Of a stretch of DNA of 64,000 nt, positions 19,140 to 26,579 are shown in pieces. The stretch covers positions 9,848,099-9,912,098 of the forward strand of contig NZ_CP023689.1 of NCBI RefSeq assembly GCF_008704715.1, read 5' to 3'. This stretch comes from Streptomyces chartreusis. Its GTDB lineage: Bacteria; Actinomycetota; Actinomycetes; Streptomycetales; Streptomycetaceae. The position numbers were made by a program, and so were the translations under genes. Below the pieces are notes generated by a model, which was not told the DNA's origin, did not search any database, and was given only the letters and a program-made list of their open reading frames with translations. Each line of letters begins with the position of its first letter. Position 1 is the first letter of the stretch.

Positions 19140-20912
19140 ATGGCGTCCATCGGTCCCCCCAACACTCAGGAAGGTGCCAGCGGCTTCGACCCGACAGGGG
19201 AGAACCCGCCAGTCAAGTTCGGCGTATGGGGGGATACTTCCAAGGGCCACGCCGTCATTGGCAGCAGCGGCAAGCCCGGCACCGGCGCAGGCGTGTTCGG
19301 TGTCAACGTCACCACCAGTGGCTTCGGGGTATTGGGCCAGGTCAACGGCGACACCGCCGTCGGGGTCGCGGGCCTCGGTTCCACGGGTACCGGTGTGTCG
19401 GGTACGAGCACGAGTGGTACGGGTGTCAAAGCTTCGAGCCCGGGGGGTGTGGCTATTCGTGCGGAGGGCGACACGGGCGTCGTTGCGTCCGGGACTCGGA
19501 TAGCGGGTGAGTTCACCTCTGCGGGTACCGGTGTGTCGGGTACGAGCACGAGTGGTACGGGTGTCAAAGCTTCGAGCCCGGGGGGTGTGGCTATTCGTGC
19601 GGAGGGCGACACGGGCGTCGTTGCGTCCGGAACTCGGATAGCGGGCGAGTTCACCTCTGCGGGTACCGGTGTGTCGGGTACGAGCACGAGTGGTACGGGT
19701 GTGATGGGCTCGAGTCCTGAGGGTGTGGCGATCCGCGCGGAAGGCGATGCAGGCATTGTCGTCTCAGGAACCCGGATAGCCGCTCAATTCACCGGCGATG
19801 TCGGTATCGGCACCGGCACACCCGAGGCCGCACTGGAAATAGACCGCGGCGAGTCCGACGCCGTCGCTCTGCACCTGCGGTCCTCCGGCCCTGGGTGGGG
19901 CTCCGGTCTGCGACTGAGTAACACTGCCGACGTGGAGGGTGTCTATGGAACGTTTGCAGGGGAGGACGGTGGATGGCACTTCACTGACGTGCTTGCGGAC
20001 TCCGACCGGATGGTGATCGACTCCCAGGGCTTGATCGGCATCGCAACGGATGACCCGCGGGAGCCCCTGCACGTTCACGGCGCCATCCACAGCTCGGGAG
20101 ACCTGGCAGGGCTGTCGTTCATGGACCGTCAGGTCGACGGCTACGTCGCGAATCCCGGTTCTCAGGGGAGTCGCTGGATGTGGTACGCGTTCGAGGGTGG
20201 TGCGCGGCTCTGGTCGGGATCGGATCGGCTGTCGGTCCACCCCGGGGAGGGCGGTGGCCTCGATGTCGCCCGCCGCATGCGTATCCGGAAGGGCAACGAC
20301 GGCTCCGCGGGACTCTGGTTCCACCAGAACGATGCAGGGGACCGGGCGTTCGTCGGGATGTCCAGCGACAACACTGTCGGGTTCTTCGGGGTCGGTGCAG
20401 TCCAATGGGGCATGCAGATGCACGTGGAGACCGGTGTGACGACCTTTGTCGGCCGACTGGAAAAGCTCGGCGGCGGCTTCAAGATCGATCACCCGCTGGA
20501 CCCGGCCGGCAAGTATCTGTCGCATTCCTTCGTCGAGTCACCCCGGATGACCAACCTGTACGACGGGACCGTCGTCACCGATGAGAACGGCGACGCGAAG
20601 GTGGTCCTCCCCGACTACTTCGAGGCGCTCAATCGTGACTTCCGCTACCAGCTCACGCCGGTGGGCGAGCTGGCCATCGCCGCAGTGACCGGGGAGATCC
20701 GGGACAACAGTTTCACCATCCGCACGGACAAGCCTGGAGTCAGGGTGTGCTGGCAGGTGACAGGCGTGCGGCAGGACGCGTGGGCCAACGTGCACCGCAT
20801 CGTCCCGGAGGAGGAGAAGCCGGAGGCCGAGCGGGACCGCTACCTGTGTCCAGCAGTCCACGGACAGTCGGCTGACAGGAGTGTCCTCGCCACCGTCACG
20901 GCAGGCAGGTGA
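19140..20912 (+). CDS. Tail fibre protein with Gly/Ser/Thr repeats
   Basis: A 590-residue protein preceded by GGAGGAG. Residues ~25-220 are Gly/Ser/Thr/Val-rich and dominated by three copies of a 46-residue unit ('GTGVSGTSTSGTGV' then 'GVAIRAEGDTG'), the composition of trimeric fibre shafts. 'GDVGIGTGTPEAALEID' and 'GLIGIATDDPREPLHVHGAI' are phrases typical of fibre and adhesin shafts. The C-terminal ~150 residues ('DHPLDPAGKYLSHSFVES' then 'DGTVVTDENGDAKVVLPDYF') resemble a domain found at the ends of large bacterial and phage fibre-like proteins. It probably sets target recognition. Confidence 0.78.
   Translation: MASIGPPNTQEGASGFDPTGENPPVKFGVWGDTSKGHAVIGSSGKPGTGAGVFGVNVTTSGFGVLGQVNGDTAVGVAGLGSTGTGVSGTSTSGTGVKASSPGGVAIRAEGDTGVVASGTRIAGEFTSAGTGVSGTSTSGTGVKASSPGGVAIRAEGDTGVVASGTRIAGEFTSAGTGVSGTSTSGTGVMGSSPEGVAIRAEGDAGIVVSGTRIAAQFTGDVGIGTGTPEAALEIDRGESDAVALHLRSSGPGWGSGLRLSNTADVEGVYGTFAGEDGGWHFTDVLADSDRMVIDSQGLIGIATDDPREPLHVHGAIHSSGDLAGLSFMDRQVDGYVANPGSQGSRWMWYAFEGGARLWSGSDRLSVHPGEGGGLDVARRMRIRKGNDGSAGLWFHQNDAGDRAFVGMSSDNTVGFFGVGAVQWGMQMHVETGVTTFVGRLEKLGGGFKIDHPLDPAGKYLSHSFVESPRMTNLYDGTVVTDENGDAKVVLPDYFEALNRDFRYQLTPVGELAIAAVTGEIRDNSFTIRTDKPGVRVCWQVTGVRQDAWANVHRIVPEEEKPEAERDRYLCPAVHGQSADRSVLATVTAGR
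19385..19798 (+). repeat. Three 138-bp direct repeats in the fibre gene
   Basis: Units start at about 19,385, 19,523 and 19,661, exactly 138 bases (46 codons) apart. Copies one and two are almost identical at the DNA level; the third diverges in its second half. Such near-identity means recent duplication or gene conversion, so fibre length may change by recombination. Confidence 0.92.
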
Positions 20913-20932
20913 CTCCGGGAAGGATGAAGACC

Positions 20933-21160
20933 ATGCAAGTTCAGATGCAGGAGCGGCTTGCCGGCCTCAAGCAGGACTTCGAGAAGGGCGAGCACCAGTT
21001 GCACAGCCTGGTTCAGCAGGAGACGGCGCTCAAGGAATCCTTGCTGCGTGTCAGCGGTGCAATTCGCGTGCTGGAAGAACTGCTGTCCACCGATCAGGAA
21101 GACACCGGGGGCGAGGGAACCGCCGGTGTCAATGAGGCCCGAGGCGACGGGCAGCGATAA
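20933..21160 (+). CDS. Small coiled-coil protein
   Basis: About 75 residues. Residues ~5-50 are a continuous charged heptad-like helix ('LAGLKQDFEKGEHQLHSLVQ'), followed by an acidic/Gly-rich tail. I chose the ATG at 20933 because GGGAAGG lies at a normal distance before it; the ATG at 20924 and GTG at 20909 are in-frame alternatives. It follows the fibre gene directly and could be a fibre chaperone, trimerisation factor or assembly clamp. The function is not known from sequence. Confidence 0.65.
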   Translation: MQVQMQERLAGLKQDFEKGEHQLHSLVQQETALKESLLRVSGAIRVLEELLSTDQEDTGGEGTAGVNEARGDGQR

Positions 21161-21192
21161 CAGGCCGCCTTTCCGATGGAAGGGTCATCACG

Positions 21193-22170
21193 ATGGACAA
21201 CGACGGGGACGTGGCCGGTCAGATGCGGTCCGCCTGGTGCGCGCGGCTCGGCGCCCACATCGCGGAACTACAGTCACAGATCAACAGGATCGCGAAGCTG
21301 GGACTGTCACCCGCCGACGCCGAAGTGGCGGCGAAGGCCGATGAGCAACTCGCGGCGGCGCGGCACGTCCTGAGCGAGAAGCACACATTCGTCAAGCGGA
21401 TCACAGGACTGTACGCGGATGCTGCCCTGGCCAATGTCCATGAAGCCGAGGTCGCGATTCTACGGCTGCTGCCGGCCGGCGAGCTGGGATGGCGAGGGTC
21501 GCGGATCATCACCCAGGCCCGCCTGCACCTGGCTGCTGACGACCAGCGACTGGTGAACCTGGAGGCCGCGCTCGAGCGGAACAGTAACCTCCTCACTCCT
21601 GATCTGCGGGAGCTGGCCGTGAGCACCCTCCACGCAGCGCAACAGGCAGAGGAGGCGGAGCGAGCGAGAGTGCGCAGTTTCAGCCAGATCGTCGCCGCCT
21701 CCGTCGTGATCATGACCGTCATTGCCGTGTTGTTCGCCGTGTGGGGCTACGTCGTCCCTGGAGTCGCGGAGAAGTTCTGTTTCACCCCACCGAAGGGAAT
21801 GGTGTGCCCCATCGGTCACTCGGCCCAAGGCGGCGACCTGCTTCTGGTGTTGTTCATAGGCGCTCTCGCGGCCGCGCTCGCGGGCGCCGTGTCACTGCGC
21901 ACCATGCACGGCACGTCGGGGCCTTACCGCATCGCGGTGCTACTTCTTGTACTGCGCCTGCCGGTGGGTGCGTTGAGTGCGGCCCTGGGCATTCTGCTGA
22001 TCAGCGGTGAATTTCTGCCTGGTTTGAGCAGCCTGGACAGCGAAGCCCAGATCGTCGCATGGGCGGCGGCGTTCGGAATACTCCAGGAGACGGTGACCCG
22101 CGCGGTCGACAAGCAGGGCCAGCTCGTCCTGGACAATGTCAGGGCTCCCAACCGGGGATTCGAGCACTGA
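21193..22170 (+). CDS. Membrane protein at the end of the injection-system operon
   Basis: A 325-residue protein. The N-terminal ~160 residues are soluble and helical ('IAELQSQINRIAKLGLSPAD' and a later Glu/Arg-rich helix). Four membrane segments follow: residues ~165-190, ~212-232, ~245-270 and a weaker one ~290-305. Thirty-two bases separate it from the coiled-coil gene. Membrane proteins encoded in eCIS loci are candidates for anchoring or responding to the particle at the producer's own membrane. That idea comes from context; no family was recognised. Confidence 0.7.
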   Translation: MDNDGDVAGQMRSAWCARLGAHIAELQSQINRIAKLGLSPADAEVAAKADEQLAAARHVLSEKHTFVKRITGLYADAALANVHEAEVAILRLLPAGELGWRGSRIITQARLHLAADDQRLVNLEAALERNSNLLTPDLRELAVSTLHAAQQAEEAERARVRSFSQIVAASVVIMTVIAVLFAVWGYVVPGVAEKFCFTPPKGMVCPIGHSAQGGDLLLVLFIGALAAALAGAVSLRTMHGTSGPYRIAVLLLVLRLPVGALSAALGILLISGEFLPGLSSLDSEAQIVAWAAAFGILQETVTRAVDKQGQLVLDNVRAPNRGFEH

Positions 22171-22190
22171 TCACCGACTGAGATCCCGTC

Positions 22191-22740
22191 CTAGAGGTGT
22201 CGGTGTGTGGTGAGCCAGTCCTGCAACTCTCGATGGCGGTATCGGTAGCCCATTCCTGAGATGTGTAGGAGGAGGCCGGCTTCGTAGGCCCAGTACAGGA
22301 AGCTGGCGAGGCGCCCAGGGCGGGTGTCGAGGGGTGCAGCACGGGAAGATCAGGCATCGGCGGCATGCTCTGGCTCGGAGCCGGGCAACGCAGATGCGTC
22401 CGAGTGCGATCCCGGTGGCGACCGAGGAGGCGTGGCTAGTCGGGGTCCAGGGGGAGTTCGCAGAACCGCGATCAGGGGTCCGGTCGCGAGCGCGTATTGG
22501 AGATCGGCCTTTGCTGGGTGGCGGGGATCGGTCGAGTTGGTGTCGCCAAGGGACGTGGTGAAGCCGACCTGACAGGGCCGAAGAGCTCGGCTCCTATCCC
22601 GAATACGAGCCCGTCGATGAGGCGGGTCGTGAGACCCCTCCGATCCCGGAGATGAGTCCCAGCGAGAGGCCCCACGCGAGGGTCTCACGGCGGCGGGCGG
22701 GGCTGCGGTCCCGGTTGAGCGTGTTGGGCTAGGCAACAGC
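22191..22740 (-). pseudogene. Decayed C-terminal part of a NACHT-type NTPase gene
   Basis: On the minus strand, three frames in turn give pieces typical of Streptomyces NACHT proteins with Gly-rich membrane tails. These are 'AWGLSLGLISGIGGVS', then 'RLIDGLVFGIGAELFG', then 'KADLQYALATG', then 'SSVATGIALGRICVARLRA', and finally a terminal 'MGYRYRHRELQDWLTTH' before a TAG at 22193-22191. At least three frameshifts separate them and no start or ATPase domain remains. This is a relic of an innate-immunity-like STAND protein. The name rests on the characteristic tail pattern. Confidence 0.55.
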
Positions 22741-23161
22741 GGAGCGGCTGGCCTGCCAAGGGGCCGCGCGGGCACGGCCATCGCTTGCTCGCCTACCTGG
22801 CCGCTGACTCCCCCCTTCAGGTCGGCGGCACCAACCTCGCCCTGCACCTGCTCTGACCACCGGCGCCGGGTGTCGGGAACCTACTGGAACGGTGGCCGTG
22901 GCCGCCGGAAAGGCGGTGTCGCCGACTGGTGAAGTCCGCTATTTCTTCGGCCCTTGATGCCAATGCGCAATGCAATCCGGTCGCCCGGACCCACGGCCCG
23001 ACCGGGCGGTACGGCCAGGCTTGATCGGCCATTGCGCGAAGACGTCCGCGGCTGGTCGGTGAGATTGGTCAGCCCGAAGACGTTCTGTTCGGACGGGGTG
23101 CCTGGCGAATTGGCCTGTGTCGGCTCAGTGTTCGAGGAGTCCGGTGACTTGTGTCGAGGGT
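22741..23161. other. No supported gene
   Basis: About 420 bases between the NACHT relic and the promoter of the GntR operon. Open frames, including an in-frame extension of the downstream membrane-protein gene, lack ribosome binding sites and coding character. The sequence becomes relatively AT-richer near 22,930-23,160, as expected upstream of a promoter. Confidence 0.4.
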
Positions 23162-23214
23162 TTGACACAAGATTCCGACCGGGGCATCTTGTACCCACTG
23201 CTTGGTACAAGATG
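23162..23214 (+). promoter_or_regulatory. Promoter with 10-bp inverted-repeat operator for the GntR operon
   Basis: A perfect -35 box (TTGACA, 23162-23167) is followed after 17 bases by CATCTT as a plausible -10 box. That -10 box is the start of a perfect inverted repeat: CATCTTGTAC at 23185-23194 and its complement GTACAAGATG at 23205-23214, ten bases apart. The GTAC-containing arms fit operators of YtrA-type GntR repressors, one of which is encoded second in this operon. Confidence 0.75.
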
Positions 23215-23232
23215 ACGATGGGGGATCTCCAC

Positions 23233-24027
23233 GTGCTCGACACCGTCCCGCTCCAGTCCCGGCTGCTCGACCACGCCGACCACTACGCCAGATGGTCCGG
23301 CCTGGCCATCGGAATCGTGGTCGCACAGCAGTTGGTCACGATGGAGAGCGACGACATCACGACCCCCCTGGTGCTGGCCATCACGGCATTCGGCCTGTGC
23401 GCGGTGGGCGGCGTCCTGCTCGGCGATGCCCTGACGCTGCGTCCCCAGGAAGCGGTACGCACCGCGAGTCTCGCCCCGCGTCTGATCCGTGACCATGTGC
23501 CGCCCCGCATGGCACCCCTGTTGCTTCTGCAAGCAGCCTCCCTCGTGGGCCTCCTGTTCATGGGTGCCGCAACGGCGTCCTCCGGCCCCGACCGGATAGG
23601 TGGCGCGGGACGTGTCATGGTCGTCGCCTGCGAAGGGGTCAGTACATCCCTCGGCCCCTGGCCCGGCCTGCACTACAGCGGCCCTATGTTCGCAGCCCTG
23701 GCGGTCGGAACCCCCGCCTGCATCTGGGCCCTGCGTCGCATCGCCTTCGGGCCCGGCGACTACCAGCAGCGCCGCGATCGCGCGTGGGCGATCATGGGAG
23801 CCTGGGGGCTGCTGGTGTCGAGTCAGGTGATCCTCGTCGTCCTGATGCTCCTCATCGCGCTCACGGACGGGGCCTGCGCCGGCCCGCTGGGCGCCGTCAC
23901 CATCGTGGCGATCTGCCCCCTGGGCCTGCTGAGCGTGTTCACGTTCGGATGGTCCCTGGTGACTGTGGTGGCACCACGGGCGGTTGACGACCAGGCGGCG
24001 GACGATGGGATCTTCGACGATGAGTGA
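23233..24027 (+). CDS. Integral membrane protein
   Basis: About 264 residues with roughly six membrane segments (first near residues 20-60, last near residues 215-240) and a short acidic C-terminus. The GTG at 23233 has GGGGGA at a good distance; ATG codons at 23218 and 23212 are in frame but lack such a site and sit inside the operator. It is co-transcribed with a YtrA-type regulator that overlaps its last eight bases. In that subfamily the neighbours are usually membrane transport or stress proteins. The sequence shows no ABC ATPase or known transporter motif. Confidence 0.65.
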   Translation: MLDTVPLQSRLLDHADHYARWSGLAIGIVVAQQLVTMESDDITTPLVLAITAFGLCAVGGVLLGDALTLRPQEAVRTASLAPRLIRDHVPPRMAPLLLLQAASLVGLLFMGAATASSGPDRIGGAGRVMVVACEGVSTSLGPWPGLHYSGPMFAALAVGTPACIWALRRIAFGPGDYQQRRDRAWAIMGAWGLLVSSQVILVVLMLLIALTDGACAGPLGAVTIVAICPLGLLSVFTFGWSLVTVVAPRAVDDQAADDGIFDDE

Positions 24028-24505
24028 GCGCGCAGTCCGTGTCGACACCACCAGCCAGGTGCCACCGTACGAGCAGATCCGTGCCCAGCTGGCCGCACTG
24101 ATCCGCACCGGCCAGTTGACCGATGGCGAGCGCTTGCCGACCGTGCGCCAGCTCGCCGCCGACCTCGATCTGGCGCCGGGCACCGTGGCCCGCGCCTACC
24201 GCGAGCTGGAGGCCGCCGAGCTGATCCGCACTCGCCGCGGCGCGGGCACCAGGGTGGCGGCCCTCCCGTCCGAACCGCACGCGCACGATGCTCACCAACT
24301 CGGCACTCTGGCCCGTGATTTCACCTCTGCTGCCCGGGCCCTGGGTGCCGGCACGGAGGACATCCTGACGGCCGTCCGCAACGCCCTGAACTCAGAGCCT
24401 GATACTGCCCCGGCCGCCGTGGACAGCGGAAAGGGTGGCCCGAGGACCACCGAGGCATCGGTGAAAGTCACGGCAGTACGGCACAGGCTTGAGCGGCAGG
24501 CGTAA
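24020..24505 (+). CDS. GntR-family (YtrA-type) transcriptional regulator
   Basis: 161 residues. The N-terminal GntR winged helix is clear: 'PPYEQIRAQLAALIRTGQL', 'GERLPTVRQLAADLDLAPGT' and 'TVARAYRELEAAELIRTRRG'. The C-terminal part is only ~80 residues, mostly one helical hairpin, which is typical of the YtrA subfamily and too short for a ligand-binding FadR or HutC domain. It overlaps the membrane-protein gene and very likely represses its own operon through the inverted repeat at 23185-23214. Confidence 0.85.
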   Translation: MSERAVRVDTTSQVPPYEQIRAQLAALIRTGQLTDGERLPTVRQLAADLDLAPGTVARAYRELEAAELIRTRRGAGTRVAALPSEPHAHDAHQLGTLARDFTSAARALGAGTEDILTAVRNALNSEPDTAPAAVDSGKGGPRTTEASVKVTAVRHRLERQA

Positions 24506-24709
24506 TCGACGGACGCCAGGAGCCTCAGGGAAGGCCGCCCCGGCCCACCCGAACTTTTCCTACCCTGAGCGAGGCTTTGAAGGGTAGGCGGGAGGAATGC
24601 AACCCATCCCGGAGCGAATGGACTGCTGATCCGGGCTGCCGCCCCATCGTGGAATCAGTGGTTCTCCGAGGCGTATCGGTATGTCGTCTCAGTTGAACAA
24701 CTGTTTCAG

Positions 24710-25110
24710 GGCTTGCTGGTGACGGTCTGACACGCATTGCTGCAGAGAGTGAGAAGGCGATCGAGCAGGATCTGGCCTGTCGGATTACGGCTTGCAAGGG
24801 CTATGACCTGCAAGACTGGCGACGTTGGGACAAGCCTGCAGCCCACAACACTCACGACCGGCAACACCTCCAGTTTTCTGCCCGTCGCCGCGTCCTGGAC
24901 GTCTTCCACGTCGTCAAGCGCGCCGCGACCGACCCGCACGGCATGGTCCGAGCCACCGCAGTGGAAACGCCCGGTCAGTACTGGGGCTGGCGCGAGGAGG
25001 CGCGGCTCGCGGTCCGGCAAGCCATCGAGGACACCGAAGGATCAGTCCGGGCCCTGGCTGTGGAAGTGCTGGGCCACCCGCGACGACAGCCGCGCGCACT
25101 TCATCGCCTA
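24710..25110 (+). pseudogene. HEAT-repeat-like gene remnant
   Basis: A short stretch of coding-like sequence in shifting frames. 'ESEKAIEQDLACRITACKG' is followed by 'DPHGMVRATAVETPGQYWGW' and 'AIEDTEGSVRALAVEVLG', the last two having the R-x-x-A-V-E-x-L-G rhythm of HEAT repeats. There is no start codon with a binding site and the frame breaks after 'VEVLG'. It is probably the remains of a HEAT-repeat protein like those attached to STAND NTPases. Confidence 0.45.
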
Positions 25111-25264
25111 GGGCAGGGCCCGTCGAGGCGGATTCGGGTTGATTCACACCGTTGGCCCTTCAGGACGTGGGGACCCCGGGCGCTGTGTCCCCTCGGTACA
25201 CATTGCGGTACGGCGCGCTCGTGTCCTCGCCGTCATCTGGCGGCACTACTGGCCGGGCGGTTGC

Positions 25265-25552
25265 TCAATGGCTGACGGAGACAGCCGACGAGTTGCCCAT
25301 GTCCTGCGCGGACAGACCTCGCTCGCGCAGCCGGACGATGTGGTCGGCGGCTGCGGTCGCATCCGTCCGGCTCGCGCGGCCATGCGCGCGCTCTTCCGCT
25401 CGTGCCTTGTGAGCGGCTTCCAGACCGGGGGGGGCAGCGTGCAGCCGTAGTCGGCGCAGGACGGCTGGCCGTGCCGGACGCGGCTGCGCTCCGGACGGCG
25501 CGGCGATTGAGCCCGCTTCCTCCCTCACAAGTTCGACACACAGTGGTGACAC
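25265..25552 (-). pseudogene. Possible HicB-like antitoxin C-terminal remnant
   Basis: A 95-codon open frame whose second half ('RASRTDATAAADHIVRLRER' then 'GLSAQDMGNSSAVSVSH') resembles the helix-turn-helix tail of actinobacterial HicB-like proteins, which usually runs RERGLS-x-x-D-x-G. The recognition helix is cut short and no start site or toxin partner is visible. This is a weak call. The rest of 25111-25578 holds nothing I can support. Confidence 0.3.
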
Positions 25553-25578
25553 ATCGTCAAACCCCGTTCACCGAAGCC

Positions 25579-25594
25579 ATGATTGAGCAATCAT
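25579..25594 (+). promoter_or_regulatory. 16-bp palindrome upstream of the conflict operon
   Basis: A perfect inverted repeat with arms ATGATTG and CAATCAT around a two-base centre, 43 bases before the SEFIR gene start. It is the only strong dyad in the leader and a likely operator, although no regulator is encoded in the operon itself. Confidence 0.5.
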
Positions 25595-25637
25595 GTAGCG
25601 ACTCGACGTGGTTCGCGGCAAGCAAGGGGGAGGCCAC

Positions 25638-26579
25638 ATGAGTGAGGAAGCGCACGGGTCCCCGGAACCGGTGTTCATCTCGTATGCCCACGACGACGAC
25701 AAGCACAGCGGACGTGTGCGGGAGTTCTACCGCTTCCTCCGGTCGTGCGGGATCGCCGCCGACCTGGATCTGCCCGCGGGGGAACGCCGCCAGGACTGGG
25801 CTCTGTGGATGCTGCGCGGCATCCGTGACAGCCGTCATGTGATCGTCGTCGCTTCGCCGGAGTACAAGCGGAGGGCGGAGGGCGACGCCGGGCCGGGTGA
25901 CGGCGCGGGCGTGCAGTGGGAGGCCCGGCTGCTGAGAAGTCTCGTGTACGAGAATCCCGACGCCGCGCTGAAGAAGATCGTTCCGGTCGTCCTGCCCGGA
26001 GGTTCGCCCGATGACCTGCCGGCATGGCTCGGCGGCACCACCCATACCCGCTACGACGTCGAGGGGTTCACCGTCGCGGGAGCAGAGGGCCTGCTCCGAA
26101 TGCTGACCGGTCAGCCGTTCGAGACCGCGCCGCCCTTGGGGCCGGTGCCGGCGCTGCCCCCGCGTGAACCCGCTGGCATGACGGCCCGGCCTCTGACGCT
26201 GCCCGCGCCGGTCAACGTGCCGGCGCCGGTATCGGCACCGCAGCCGCCACCCGCGACGTTCGTGCTTCCGGACCAGAAGGCTCTCCTCGACGCCCTGGCC
26301 GCCTGCCCGCCGCTGCACCGGCTCGGCACCCGGCACGAACTCCTGGAACTGATGGGAGGGTTCCTCGGACTCGGACGCGTCTTCGACGTGCCCGAGTCGC
26401 CGGACACGCGGACGCATCTGCGCGCGCTGGACCGCCGGATCAGACGTACGACGCTGACCGCGGACGCGGCGCTGAAGGCGATGTATCTCGCGCTGGAGGA
26501 GATCGCGCCGGACGACGTCGGCACGCAGCGAGTACGGGAGCTGCTCGTCGCCTGCGGACTGGTGCTCGGGGAGGCGTGA
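25638..26579 (+). CDS. SEFIR-domain protein with C-terminal effector-associated domain
   Basis: 313 residues; the ATG at 25638 has GGGGGAGG directly upstream. Residues ~8-165 form a SEFIR/TIR-like domain: 'PVFISYAHDDDKHSGRVREF', 'LRSCGIAADLD', 'RQDWALWM' and 'SRHVIVVASPEYKRRAEGD'. A Pro-rich linker leads to a helical domain at residues ~215-313 ('DQKALLDALAACPPLHRLGT' and 'ALDRRI') that resembles the EAD2-type effector-associated domain at the start of the next gene's product. Shared EADs are known to recruit effectors by homotypic contacts. The protein is therefore probably the effector or signalling arm of the operon. The next start follows the stop directly. Confidence 0.8.
   Translation: MSEEAHGSPEPVFISYAHDDDKHSGRVREFYRFLRSCGIAADLDLPAGERRQDWALWMLRGIRDSRHVIVVASPEYKRRAEGDAGPGDGAGVQWEARLLRSLVYENPDAALKKIVPVVLPGGSPDDLPAWLGGTTHTRYDVEGFTVAGAEGLLRMLTGQPFETAPPLGPVPALPPREPAGMTARPLTLPAPVNVPAPVSAPQPPPATFVLPDQKALLDALAACPPLHRLGTRHELLELMGGFLGLGRVFDVPESPDTRTHLRALDRRIRRTTLTADAALKAMYLALEEIAPDDVGTQRVRELLVACGLVLGEA

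Noticed and set aside
19385..19798. Repeats considered as a CRISPR array
   Set aside because: The units are 138 bases, contiguous and in frame with the fibre gene, with no spacers.
22954..23232. N-terminal extension of the membrane protein in the GntR operon
   Set aside because: It would run through the promoter and operator; an internal GTG with a good binding site is a better start.
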